From: Lachnospiraceae bacterium
GTDB taxonomy: Bacteria; Bacillota; Clostridia; Lachnospirales; Lachnospiraceae
Direction: 5' to 3'
NCBI GenBank assembly: GCA_015056795.1
Contig: SVFO01000033.1
Location: forward strand, 1 to 46,734
Length of the DNA: 46,734 nucleotides
Shown piece after piece: positions 8,733 to 16,259 of this stretch. The stretch's first letter is position 1, and each line of letters begins with the position of its first letter. A program made the position numbers and the translations under genes. Under the pieces are notes generated by a model. The model worked only from the letters and a program-made list of their open reading frames with translations, did not search any database and was not told where the DNA came from.

Positions 8733-8787
8733 CATAACATTCCAATCAAACAACTCTTTGAAACGGCCTGTGCTGCCACCGGCCGTC
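8733..8787 (-). repeat. Copy 1 of a hairpin plus 15-base motif at a 3' gene boundary
   Basis: ACGGCC...GGCCGT hairpin (about 8762-8787) followed on the minus strand by GATTGGAATGTTATG (8733-8747). It directly follows the stop of a gene remnant (8793-8795). Confidence 0.55.
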
Positions 8788-8792
8788 CACGC

Positions 8793-8935
8793 CTACACGA
8801 TCTCCCTAAATGTATCCGGTCTCTTCGGATCAAATACCTCATTACAGGTCATCACTGTCACAAGATCTTCCGTCTCACTCAAATTAATGATATTAAGCTT
8901 TCATCTAATTTTCCTTCTTTTTGATCACAAAAAAT
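8793..8935 (-). pseudogene. Frameshifted 3' end of an unidentified gene
   Basis: On the minus strand, a frame ending in TAG at 8793-8795 reads INLSETEDLVTVMTC then NEVFDPKRPDTFREIV. Just upstream a second frame reads DQKEGKLDESLIS. One frameshift near 8890 would join them into a plausible C-terminus. The VTVMTC segment faintly recalls a sortase-type TLxTC, but the match is too short to name. No start codon or ribosome site is present. Confidence 0.35.
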
Positions 8936-9376
8936 TAATCAATTGCTAAATACTTTCTCAACCAGACCATTTCAAGCCAATCCATTTTTATATCCGTCTA
9001 TTCATTTATCCGATTTTCCTTCATCTTCCTGGATCATCGAGTTTACAAAGAGTTGGTGTTTTTGTCTAAATCATGTTATTTCCCTGAAAAGTAAAGTTGT
9101 TATTATTTTGTGTTTCCATAGCTAATCACAAGTAATTCAATTCATATATTTTACACAGTTACCCATAATAATATCAATTTACTAAACCTCAAAAATTTTA
9201 TCACATTTCGATTGTCAAGTCCATTATAATTTTATCTAAATATAAATTTTTCCTAAAATTTTGTCGCATTTATGGACATTGCCATATTTTTCATCTCTTT
9301 TTTGTGCATAATAACAACTCTCATATGAATACTTTATCATATTATCGCGAAAAAGCGACTGGTAAATCTATGAAAT
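8936..9376. other. AT-rich stretch with only coding debris
   Basis: No gene with start, ribosome site and length is visible. A minus-strand fragment ending at 9002-9004 (QLFVNSMIQEDEGKSDK) looks like a protein tail with no body. From about 9130 to 9370 the sequence is very AT-rich with no feature I can support. Confidence 0.4.
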
Positions 9377-9423
9377 AAGGGCAGATGTCCCAGGCGCCTT
9401 ACTTCGCCTGGTCATCTGCCCTT
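9377..9423 (-). terminator. Hairpin terminator after the JAB/RadC fragment
   Basis: An 11-bp perfect stem (9377-9387 with 9413-9423) encloses a second hairpin AGGCG/CGCCT. The minus-strand tail is TTATTT, which is weak. It lies 33 bp downstream of the JAB fragment. Confidence 0.55.
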
Positions 9424-9455
9424 AAAAAAAAGCCTTAATTGTAAATATTTCGCGT

Positions 9456-9671
9456 TTACTGGTTAACAATCGACAGGGAGGCAAGCGCCCCGATAATGTC
9501 GATCATAAAATACAAATTGTAGTATTTGCCAGTATGAGAACTGACAACGACGTGATCAACAAGCGGAACATTCATAAGCTTCCCTGCTTCGATCATTCGT
9601 TTTGTCGCCTCAACGTCGAGCTTCGTTGGCGTAAGGTTCCCACCTGGGTATGTCTTGTCGTTTCCTTTCAT
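9456..9671 (-). pseudogene. C-terminal fragment of a RadC/JAB-domain protein from a mobile element
   Basis: 71 residues containing YPGGNLTPTKLD, then EATKRMIEAGKLMNVP and LVDHVVVSSHTGKYY. This matches the C-terminal half of RadC/JAB (JAMM) domain proteins carried by conjugative and phage-like elements. The usual HxHPxG metal motif is lost: the residues before PGG are DKTY. Full domains are about 120-150 aa, so the N-terminal half is missing. The ATG at 9671 follows directly on the stop (9672-9674) of another fragment, suggesting a recombination scar rather than a functional gene. It is the last island-type sequence before the tRNA cluster. Confidence 0.6.
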
Positions 9672-9757
9672 TTACTTTGGTTTCTGCATGGCGCTGGCAA
9701 GTTCCTCCATAAAGGAATACCCCGCCGGGATAGTTGAGCTCACGAAACGAGCATCAA
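9672..9757 (-). pseudogene. Short C-terminal gene fragment next to the tRNA terminator
   Basis: On the minus strand a frame reads DARFVSSTIPAGYSFMEE and then LASAMQKPK before TAA (9672-9674). It has no start and begins inside the tRNA terminator. It looks like the tail of a mobile-element gene cut off at the island border; the family is not recognised. Confidence 0.4.
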
Positions 9758-9800
9758 AAAACCTCGCAAGCCCTTATTTTATAAGGTTTTGCGAGGTTTT
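9758..9800. terminator. Bidirectional terminator of the tRNA cluster
   Basis: A 12-bp stem AAAACCTCGCAA/TTGCGAGGTTTT with an inner hairpin CCTTAT/ATAAGG. T-rich tails follow on both strands (plus: TTTTGTTTTTTC; minus: GGTTTTTTG). It ends the minus-strand tRNA transcript 10 bp after tRNA-Lys. Confidence 0.8.
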
Positions 9801-9809
9801 GTTTTTTCG

Positions 9810-9882
9810 TGAGGCATGGGGGATTCGAACCCCCGACAACTTGATTAAAAGTCAAGTGCTCTACCGACTGAGCTAATACCCC
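9810..9882 (-). tRNA. tRNA-Lys (TTT)
   Basis: Cloverleaf with acceptor GGGGTAT/ATGCCTC (two G-U pairs), anticodon loop CTTTTAA giving TTT, and T-arm GGGGGTTCGAATCCCCC. Last tRNA of a four-gene cluster. Confidence 0.95.
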
Positions 9883-9915
9883 ATCAACCGCGTCATCTTC
9901 AAGAGATGATGCGAA

Positions 9916-9987
9916 CAGGGCTAGCTGGATTCGAACCAGCGAATGCAGCAGTCAAAGTGCTGTGCCTTACCGCTTGGCGATAGCCCT
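9916..9987 (-). tRNA. tRNA-Gln (TTG)
   Basis: Acceptor AGGGCTA/TAGCCCT, anticodon stem CAGCA/TGCTG with loop CTTTGAC giving TTG, and T-arm GCTGGTTCGAATCCAGC. Confidence 0.95.
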
Positions 9988-10037
9988 ATGTGTTAGGCAG
10001 CAAGCGTGCCCTCAAAGACACAATCCCGTAAAAACAG

Positions 10038-10112
10038 GGTGGGTAAAGGGATTCGAACCCTTGGCCTCCAGAGCCACAATCTGGCGCGCTAACCAACTGC
10101 GCTATACCCACC
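10038..10112 (-). tRNA. tRNA-His (GTG)
   Basis: Acceptor GTGGGTA/TACCCAC with an encoded G-1 (10112) opposite a C discriminator, typical of tRNA-His. Anticodon loop TTGTGGC gives GTG. Confidence 0.95.
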
Positions 10113-10196
10113 ATAGTTGATCTCATATATGAGAAATATTACGGATGAACGCCGCACTTTAGCTTCGCGAGCTAACCTGCTTTGGTATCATCCCAA

Positions 10197-10270
<74 letters not shown>

Positions 10271-10302
10271 AAAACAGCGTCTGTATGAAACCGACAACGA
10301 GT

Positions 10303-10331
10303 ATTGTAGCGTATTTAAACCCTTTTGTCAA
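10303..10331 (-). promoter_or_regulatory. Promoter of the tRNA-Arg-His-Gln-Lys cluster
   Basis: Minus-strand TTGACA (10326-10331), 17-nt spacer, TACAAT (10303-10308). Flanked by inverted octamers AGCGTCTG/CAGACGCT at 10276-10283 and 10337-10344. Confidence 0.85.
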
Positions 10332-10378
10332 CCATCCAGACGCTATTTTTTTATGTTTTTTTGATTTTTGTTTTTTCC

Positions 10379-11905
10379 TTACAGATCACGGTTCTCTGGC
10401 TTTGCCTCAGGCTTCTTGAAGCATGCAAAGATCTGCTCTACTCTGTCCTTCTTCATTCTCGGCGTGATCAGGCTGATAATCGGAACAATGATTAGACCAG
10501 CCAGCATTGCGAAAGCACCGCAGTTGATGGGGGACTGAAGCACCGTAGGGAAGGATGGACGAAGGATCATGTTGGCGGTAAGAAGTCCTGCGCCAAAGAT
10601 GAAGTTTACAAGTACGGCCAGCTTCGTCACGCCCTTCCAGTACATGCTAAGGATGAAGGGTGCAAGGAATGCGCCTGCAAGTGCTCCCCATGACACGCCC
10701 ATCAGCTGTGCGATGAAGGTTACGTTGCTCTTGTACTGAATAATTGCAATAACTGCGGAAATCACGATGAATACGACTATAAACACTCTCATAATAAGAA
10801 CCTGTGTCTTCTCTGCCATCTTCTTTGCAATGGTCCCCTTGATGAGGTCGAGGGTCAGCGTGGAACTGGACGCAAGAACCAGGGAACTCAAGGTTGACAT
10901 GGAAGCGGAAAGTACGAGGATGACTACTACTGCGATCAGGAATGGAGAAAGCTCCTCAATCATGGCAGGGATAATGGCATCAAAGCCGACCGATGACACG
11001 TCGATGTCATATAGTCTGCCGAAGCCGCCCAGGAAGTAACAGCCGCCTGCAACGACTAGTGCAAATGCGGTGGAAATAATGGTTCCCTTGCGGATTGCTT
11101 CTTCGTTCTTGATGGCGTAGAATTTCTGTACCATCTGAGGCAGGCCCCAGGTTCCAAGGGAGGTCAGGATAACCACGCAAAGGAGGCTGAAGGGATCCGG
11201 TCCAAAGAAGGAAGCAAACACACCAGGCATACTGGAAACATTGATGTCAGTTATGTTTGCAAGCTTATGATATGCGCTGATGAAACCGCCCTGATTTGCA
11301 AGTACGGCGCCGATCACGGCAACAATGCCAACCAGCATGACAAGGCCCTGAATGAAGTCGTTGATTGCGGTTGCCATATAACCGCCTGCAATGACATAGA
11401 TACCCGTCAGGATTGCCATCACGACAATGCAGATGGTGTAATCCATGTTGAATGCCATGCCGAACAGTCTGGAAAGACCGTTGTACAGGGATGCGGTATA
11501 AGGGATCAGGAACACGAATACGATGATGGAGGATACGATCTTCAGCATCGGGGAATCAAATCTCGATCCAAAGAATTCCGGCATGGTCTTGCTCTCTAAG
11601 TGTCTCGTCATCACGCGGGTTCTTCTTCCAAGGAGTACCCACGCAAGAAGGGATCCGATGAAGGCATTGCCAAGGCCGATCCAGGTCGACGCGAGGCCGA
11701 ATTTCCAACCGAACTGTCCCGCATAACCGACAAAAATTACGGCGGAGAAATAAGAAGTTCCATAGGCGAAGGCAGTCAGCCAGGGGCCTACGCTTCTTCC
11801 TCCGAGGACAAATCCGTTGACGTCCGTGGCGTTCTTACGGCAGTATACGCCAACGCCAATCATCACGCCAAAAAACAGTAACAGCATCGCGATCTTGATT
11901 ATCAT
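10379..11905 (-). CDS. Sodium:solute symporter, SSS family (PutP-like)
   Basis: A 508-aa, very hydrophobic protein with about 13 predicted TM helices, the size of SSS transporters that bring in proline, pantothenate, sugars or organic acids with sodium. Recognisable segments are VGGRSVGPWLTAFAYGTSY-like near the N-terminus (read as GGRSVGPWLTAFAYGTSYFS) and the glycine-rich IAGGYMATAINDFIQG near residue 180. Substrate cannot be told from the sequence. The start is the ATG at 11905 because GGAAGGAG lies 8 nt upstream; an open frame extends to 12073 but gives an unlikely basic leader. No terminator is obvious between its stop and the tRNA promoter. Confidence 0.85.
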   Translation of the reverse strand: MIIKIAMLLLFFGVMIGVGVYCRKNATDVNGFVLGGRSVGPWLTAFAYGTSYFSAVIFVGYAGQFGWKFGLASTWIGLGNAFIGSLLAWVLLGRRTRVMTRHLESKTMPEFFGSRFDSPMLKIVSSIIVFVFLIPYTASLYNGLSRLFGMAFNMDYTICIVVMAILTGIYVIAGGYMATAINDFIQGLVMLVGIVAVIGAVLANQGGFISAYHKLANITDINVSSMPGVFASFFGPDPFSLLCVVILTSLGTWGLPQMVQKFYAIKNEEAIRKGTIISTAFALVVAGGCYFLGGFGRLYDIDVSSVGFDAIIPAMIEELSPFLIAVVVILVLSASMSTLSSLVLASSSTLTLDLIKGTIAKKMAEKTQVLIMRVFIVVFIVISAVIAIIQYKSNVTFIAQLMGVSWGALAGAFLAPFILSMYWKGVTKLAVLVNFIFGAGLLTANMILRPSFPTVLQSPINCGAFAMLAGLIIVPIISLITPRMKKDRVEQIFACFKKPEAKPENRDL

Positions 11906-12099
11906 TTTCTTGCTCCTTCCCGTGTTGTCACGATTGTAAAATGTTTTCCTGCAACACGCCGCGGTATGCCATTTGTAGCTCTTCGCTTTGACACATAGAC
12001 GCTTTAACGCGTTGCGCTTTAAACCATAACACTTTAAATTGCTGAAGTCAAGAGGGAAATGAAAACCGCGCATGTTTTTTCGAGTCGCGGATAATTTTC

Positions 12100-12128
12100 T
12101 TGACGTGCGCGGTAAAAGAAGATATAAT
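12100..12128 (+). promoter_or_regulatory. Promoter of tRNA-Pro
   Basis: TTGACG (12100-12105), 17-nt spacer, TATAAT (12123-12128), 12 bp before the tRNA. Confidence 0.85.
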
Positions 12129-12140
12129 TCAATTTGTTGT

Positions 12141-12215
12141 CGGGGTGTGGCTCAGCTTGGCTAGAGCGCCTGGTTTGGGACCAGGAAGTCGCAGGTTCGA
12201 ATCCTGTCACCCCGA
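12141..12215 (+). tRNA. tRNA-Pro (TGG)
   Basis: Acceptor CGGGGTG/CACCCCG with A discriminator, anticodon stem CCTGG/CCAGG with loop TTTGGGA giving TGG, and T-arm GCAGGTTCGAATCCTGT. Confidence 0.95.
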
Positions 12216-12217
12216 TT

Positions 12218-12517
12218 TTATTGTTCTTTCTTACAGATTTTTCTCATGAAATCGACTATCTCTGCGTCGTTGTGGTTATGTTCTCGTAACCATTCTATTG
12301 CATTCGAAACCAATTCTGGTGGAATTTCAGCCCCACATTCTTCTTCTGTAATCTGTCGATCTATTGCATCAAGAATGTACCCTTGCAAGCTTTTACCACT
12401 CTTTTTCGCTGCTTCTCTTATTTTTTCGCCAATAGGTTTTAATGGCCTGATACTAATATAATCACATTTCGCATTGTATTTATCATTGTTTTTTCTTTTT
12501 GCTTCTGATACTGCCAT
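12218..12517 (-). CDS. Ribbon-helix-helix (Arc/MetJ-type) DNA-binding protein
   Basis: 99 aa from the ATG at 12517, preceded by GGAGG. Residues 20-60 fit an Arc-like RHH fold: a short strand (CDYISIRPL), a helix (GEKIREAAKKSGKS), then LQGYILDAIDRQITEEE. A separate C-terminal tail of about 30 residues contains IEWLREHNHNDAEIV, which is shared with the 46-aa protein encoded on the other strand at 12655. RHH proteins of this size are usually small repressors or antitoxins; no toxin gene is adjacent. It ends 2 bp from the 3' end of tRNA-Pro, in convergent orientation. The tRNA-abutting position and the paralogous tail suggest a small acquired module. Confidence 0.75.
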   Translation of the reverse strand: MAVSEAKRKNNDKYNAKCDYISIRPLKPIGEKIREAAKKSGKSLQGYILDAIDRQITEEECGAEIPPELVSNAIEWLREHNHNDAEIVDFMRKICKKEQ

Positions 12518-12654
12518 GTTCTTTCCTCCTTCCCCAACCATTTTCGTGTATCATCAAAAATTATCTAACACCATTTTTATTCCATAATTAGTATACCACA
12601 AATTCCGCAAAGCACGCAACTGTGTATTTAAATTTATGAAGGGAGGTGATGATA

Positions 12655-12795
12655 ATGAATGATAACGAAATTCCAAGGTTAATTGAATGGCTAAAGGAAC
12701 ATGGGCATAATGATTCGGAAATTGTTGAGTGTATTTATTTTGTAACAAAGGGAAAAATACAGAAGGATCAAGAATCAAATGAAAAACAAGAATAA
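12655..12795 (+). CDS. 46-aa protein sharing the tail motif of the neighbouring RHH protein
   Basis: MNDNEIPRLIEWLKEHG followed by HNDSEIVECIYFVTKGKIQK and a charged tail. GGGAGGTGAT stands 7 nt before the ATG, an excellent ribosome site. IEWLKEHGHNDSEIV matches IEWLREHNHNDAEIV of the RHH protein at 12218-12517 in 11 of 15 positions, so the two tails are homologous. It has no DNA-binding part of its own. It could bind the RHH protein or share a partner with it. Function is unknown; the ribosome site and homology make it a real gene. Confidence 0.65.
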   Translation: MNDNEIPRLIEWLKEHGHNDSEIVECIYFVTKGKIQKDQESNEKQE

Positions 12796-12816
12796 CGAAC
12801 AGTGAAATTAGCCGAA

Positions 12817-12839
12817 ACGCTCCCCTTAGTAGGGAGCGT
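12817..12839 (-). terminator. Hairpin after the phosphoesterase gene
   Basis: ACGCTCCC/GGGAGCGT stem with a 7-nt loop; minus-strand tail TTTCGGCTAATTT. Two further hairpins (GGTCT...AGACC and CTGGG...CCCAG) lie between it and the gene. Confidence 0.45.
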
Positions 12840-12884
12840 CAGCTGGGGTGGTCTCCCAGTTCCGATGATGGCAGACCCTATCGT

Positions 12885-13364
12885 TTAATTCAAATACGCA
12901 ATGGTAAAATGTAGGTCTCCGAATCTGTCTGTCTCCATAATACAATAGGAGGGTTTGCGGCCTTCTTGTCTTGGATAGGACAGGCTTCCAGGATTCACGA
13001 CCCAAATTCCCTTCTCCTTTGTAACAGAAGGCTTGTGAGTATGGCCATAGCAGACAACGTCAACGCCGCGGGCAACGGCTTCCTCCACGAGATAATCCGT
13101 GCTCATGGAGACATAATAGGTATGTCCGTGAGTTACCCAAACCTTGTATTTGTCAATGGTCAGCTCGAGCTCTCTGGGAAGCTCAGAGAAGAAGTCATTG
13201 TTTCCCGTCACCATCTTAACCGGGCAGGACACCGCCTCCGACAGTGCATACTCGCTCCCCTCAATGTCGCCGCAGTGAATTACCATGTCTGGGCTATGCA
13301 TCGACATAACCTTAAAATAATTTTCATTTCTTCTATGGGTGTCACTCACAATAATGACCTTCAC
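12885..13364 (-). CDS. yfcE: YfcE/MJ0936-type metallophosphoesterase
   Basis: 159 aa from a GTG start with AAAGGAG upstream. All calcineurin-like metal motifs are present: IVSDTH (residues 5-10), HCGDIEG (D33), GNND (residues 54-57), THGH (residues 79-82) and YGHTHKP (residues 106-112). Family members are cytoplasmic Mn-dependent phosphodiesterases active on small model phosphodiesters; the in vivo substrate is unsettled. Length matches the family. It is the last gene of a minus-strand set with the THUMP methyltransferase and RdgB, about 50 bp after rdgB. Confidence 0.9.
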   Translation of the reverse strand: MKVIIVSDTHRRNENYFKVMSMHSPDMVIHCGDIEGSEYALSEAVSCPVKMVTGNNDFFSELPRELELTIDKYKVWVTHGHTYYVSMSTDYLVEEAVARGVDVVCYGHTHKPSVTKEKGIWVVNPGSLSYPRQEGRKPSYCIMETDRFGDLHFTIAYLN

Positions 13365-13414
13365 CTTTGTTCTCCTTTGATAATCGCTCCGCGATAATTG
13401 AGCTTTTCACTTAT

Positions 13415-14017
13415 TTAGTTCTTACTAAGCTCTTCCTTCATGAGGCGCAGCGCCTTTCCTCTGTGGCTGACCTCGTTCTTTTGCTCCTCCGTGAGCTCTG
13501 CCGTATGCTTTCCGTAGGGGGGATAAAAGAAGATGGGATCATAGCCAAAGCCATTGCTTCCCTTTTCTTCATAACCAATTCTGCCCTCAATGGTAGACTT
13601 CGTAACAATCTCACTCCCGTCAGGAAGCTTTGCGGCAATGGCACAGGCAAAACGCGCCGTCCTCTTCTCATCGGGGACACCCTCCAGACGATGAATCAGC
13701 TCCGCATTCTTCACGCTATACGGCGTATCCTCTCCTAAATATCTCGCAGAATAAACTCCCGGCTCCTTGTTCAGCGCATCAATTTCCAAGCCAGAATCAT
13801 CTGCCATGACAATGCATCCCTGCGCCTGCGGCTGCGCTGCCACGGCACGCACCTTGATCAATGCATTTTCCTCGTAGGTCGTTCCATCCTCCACAATATT
13901 GATCGCAATTCCCGCCTCTTTCATGGTACGAATCTCATACCCAGCATCTCCCAGAATCATCTCGATTTCCTTAATTTTTCCCTTATTCCCTGTTGCAAAA
14001 ATGATCTGTTTTGCCAT
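13415..14017 (-). CDS. rdgB: XTP/dITP diphosphatase (RdgB/HAM1)
   Basis: 200 aa, the normal length of the family, which hydrolyses non-canonical purine triphosphates (ITP, dITP, XTP) to monophosphates and keeps them out of DNA and RNA. Motifs are ATGNKGKIKEI at the N-terminus, ADDSGLEID (catalytic acid), YSARYLGED, RFACAIAAKLPDG, and NGFGYDPIFFYP, with SHRGKAL near the end. The start ATG has an AGGA ribosome site. It lies between the THUMP methyltransferase and the phosphoesterase, a combination common in Firmicutes. Confidence 0.95.
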   Translation of the reverse strand: MAKQIIFATGNKGKIKEIEMILGDAGYEIRTMKEAGIAINIVEDGTTYEENALIKVRAVAAQPQAQGCIVMADDSGLEIDALNKEPGVYSARYLGEDTPYSVKNAELIHRLEGVPDEKRTARFACAIAAKLPDGSEIVTKSTIEGRIGYEEKGSNGFGYDPIFFYPPYGKHTAELTEEQKNEVSHRGKALRLMKEELSKN

Positions 14018-14148
14018 TTCCTATTGATCCTTTCTAAGAAACTTTTGGTATTTAAACTCAAGTCACTTTCCTAAAACTCCCAAACATATGCCTGACATAA
14101 ACTCTAAGGATCGTTGGAATCATCCCTTTCAAGCTCGTGTGCCAAGCG

Positions 14149-15300
14149 TTACTCAGAAACTTTTTTGGGTGGCTTCGGCCCTAAAAACTGATAATAATAG
14201 GTCTTCATCATGCCATTATAAAGCTTGCGGTTCTTGTCTGCCTTGCGTCCGATGTCATTCTCTGCCTGCTCATAGGCCGTGATCACATACAGACTCCATG
14301 CATCCAAGGCACGATACCGCTCACCCAGCGTCTTATAGATGGCAGGCATTTCGGCCTTCTCCTGCAATCTCTCGCCATAGGGCGGGTTCGTGATAATAAA
14401 TCCATATTTCTTCGGATGACTTAAATCCTTGACGTCCCTGCGCTGAAAATGGATCAGCTTATCAACGCCGGCAAGCTTCGCATTTTCTCTTGCAATCGTC
14501 ACCATGTCATTATCCAGGTCATACCCCTGAATATCCGTGTCCACGCTGAGGTCAACCAGCTCCTGCGCTTCCTCGCGCGTGTCCAGCCATAGGCGCTGGT
14601 TCACCAGATGTCCCCAATTTTCTGCCGTAAAGCTTCGATGCATGCCGGGCGCAATGTTTGCCGCCATCATGGCCGCCTCAATAGGAATGGTGCCGCTTCC
14701 ACAAAAAGGATCCACCAAAATCCTGTCCCCGTGCCATGGCGTCAGCATAATCAGCGCCGCGGCAAGGTTTTCCGCGATGGGTGCCTTTGCCGTAAGCTTT
14801 CGATACCCACGCTTATGCAGGGATTCCCCCGTCGTATCGAGTCCAATCGTCACCTGATCTTTTAACAGGAAGACACGAAGCGGAAAGCTTTCCCCCGTCT
14901 CGGGCAGCCAGTTCACGCGGTAGACATCCTGCAATCTGTCGGCAATCGCCTTTTTCATGACCCGCTGAATGTCAGAGGGGCTAAAAAGCTTTGACTTTAC
15001 GCTGGCCGCCTTCGTGACCCAGCATTTCCCGTCAGACGGAATCCAATCCTCCCAAGCAATTGCCTTGGTTCCCTGAAACAGCTCCTCATAATCCAATGCC
15101 TGAAAGCTTCCTATTTTAATAAGGATACGCTCTGCGGAGCGCAAAAAGACGTTTGCCCTGGCCACGGCCTCCTCGTCACCCCAAAAGCAAACGCGCCCGT
15201 CCGTCACCTCCGAAACGTCATATCCAATGTCCATAATTTCTCTTTTTAATATCGATTCCGTGCCAAAATGGCAGGGAACGATCAGTTCATATTTCTTCAT
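14149..15300 (-). CDS. THUMP-domain class I SAM-dependent RNA methyltransferase (RlmL/YpsC-like)
   Basis: 383 aa from the ATG at 15300. The N-terminal 160 residues form the ferredoxin-like/THUMP RNA-binding part. The C-terminal Rossmann methyltransferase has the SAM motif VDPFCGSGTIPIEAA and the catalytic NPPYGERL typical of N2-guanine methyltransferases acting on 23S rRNA. It matches the short Firmicutes form (YpsC type), which lacks the second RlmK domain of E. coli RlmL. An open frame extends to 15342, but MKKYELIVPCHFG is the usual N-terminus. First gene of the run that includes rdgB. Confidence 0.88.
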   Translation of the reverse strand: MKKYELIVPCHFGTESILKREIMDIGYDVSEVTDGRVCFWGDEEAVARANVFLRSAERILIKIGSFQALDYEELFQGTKAIAWEDWIPSDGKCWVTKAASVKSKLFSPSDIQRVMKKAIADRLQDVYRVNWLPETGESFPLRVFLLKDQVTIGLDTTGESLHKRGYRKLTAKAPIAENLAAALIMLTPWHGDRILVDPFCGSGTIPIEAAMMAANIAPGMHRSFTAENWGHLVNQRLWLDTREEAQELVDLSVDTDIQGYDLDNDMVTIARENAKLAGVDKLIHFQRRDVKDLSHPKKYGFIITNPPYGERLQEKAEMPAIYKTLGERYRALDAWSLYVITAYEQAENDIGRKADKNRKLYNGMMKTYYYQFLGPKPPKKVSE

Positions 15301-15396
15301 CCGTTCATTCTCCGTGCTCAAGGCTCCATTCGCCGAGATCAATCACCATAGGTCAATTTCTTTATAGTATAAACAATTTTTTTCAATATGTAAATA

Positions 15397-15416
15397 GGGA
15401 TGCCCGAAGGCATCCC
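15397..15416 (-). terminator. Hairpin terminator after the DUF1700-type gene
   Basis: GGGATGCC-TTCG-GGCATCCC, an 8-bp stem with a UUCG-type tetraloop on the minus strand, followed by TATTTAC. Confidence 0.6.
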
Positions 15417-15434
15417 CACGAATTCAGCAATGAA

Positions 15435-16049
15435 TTAATTGAGCCAGTCTCTAAAGAGCTTGACTAAAAAGAGCGAAATCATGCCAAGCATAATGATCGG
15501 GAACAGGAATTTCAAAATCCAGCAAAGCACAATCATAAATGCCGCCAGCGCCGCAAAGCCAATCGTCATCCTGATCCACTTGGGAAGGGTAAAGAATTTT
15601 GTCAGCCATGGGATATTGGTCCTCGTATGGAAGTCCTCCTGACGATAGGCATCCGGATCCATGTGCGTTTTGGGCTGCCTCCAGCCCGCCCGCTGCCAGC
15701 CGGATCGCCGGTCATCCTCCTTCCAGTCTGCCTGCTGCCAGGTTCCCTGCCGTTCGTTCTGCTGCCATGCTGCCTGCTGGCCTGCCTGCTGCCATGCTCC
15801 CTGCTGCCAGCCGGAAGAGCGGTCCGCTGCATTCTCATATTGTTCCTTGACATTTGTGGCATCCATGATTGATCGTGCAATCAGGCGCGGCGAACCCAGG
15901 GAGGTCATAACTTCCGACTCCGTCCATCCGAGGCGCAGCTGTCCGTTGATGTATTCCTCGTAATATCTTAAATTGTCCGCAACCTCTTCAGCGTCCATCT
16001 TTCCATTTAATGAAGCTCTCAGCTGATTGAGAAATTCCGTCTTATCCAT
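15435..16049 (-). CDS. DUF1700/HAAS-type membrane protein with a Trp-Gln-rich linker
   Basis: 204 aa from the ATG at 16049 (GGAGAA upstream). Residues 1-70 are the soluble HAAS-like helical domain: MDKTEFLNQLRASL, then YYEEYI and SLGSPRLIARSIM, typical of DUF1700 proteins, which usually pair with a PadR regulator. None is visible here. Residues about 80-130 are a low-complexity linker with repeated WQQ units. A strongly hydrophobic C-terminal region (about residues 157-200) makes one or two TM helices. Function is unknown; membrane stress or sporulation-linked roles are known for relatives. It is transcribed away from cellobiose phosphorylase. Confidence 0.75.
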   Translation of the reverse strand: MDKTEFLNQLRASLNGKMDAEEVADNLRYYEEYINGQLRLGWTESEVMTSLGSPRLIARSIMDATNVKEQYENAADRSSGWQQGAWQQAGQQAAWQQNERQGTWQQADWKEDDRRSGWQRAGWRQPKTHMDPDAYRQEDFHTRTNIPWLTKFFTLPKWIRMTIGFAALAAFMIVLCWILKFLFPIIMLGMISLFLVKLFRDWLN

Positions 16050-16095
16050 GCGCTTCTCCAAATTCATCAAGTACTCATTCTTTTGAATTAGCTAT

Positions 16096-16124
16096 ATTCT
16101 AACACGCAAAATGCCCTGCGTAAA
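16096..16124 (-). promoter_or_regulatory. Promoter candidate of the DUF1700-type gene
   Basis: Minus-strand TTTACG (16119-16124), 17-nt spacer, TAGAAT (16096-16101), 47 bp before the ATG. Confidence 0.5.
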
Positions 16125-16173
16125 TATACGCTTTAGAAAGCTTTTCTAAACTTTTTATAAACTGAGATTTCTC

Positions 16174-16202
16174 TTGAAATAATTTACTATTTTGTATATA
16201 AT
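16174..16202 (+). promoter_or_regulatory. Promoter of cellobiose phosphorylase
   Basis: TTGAAA (16174-16179), 17-nt spacer, TATAAT (16197-16202). The leader to the ATG is about 50 nt with AAAGGAGAG. No catabolite-repression palindrome was recognised nearby. Confidence 0.8.
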
Positions 16203-16259
16203 TTACTCGTGTCAATTTGTTTACTAAAAAACAAAATATATATGTAAAGGAGAGTACCT

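Noticed and set aside
800..8787. Integron attC sites
   Set aside because: The 15-mer lacks the RYYYAAC/GTTRRRY core pairs, and no integrase is in the window.
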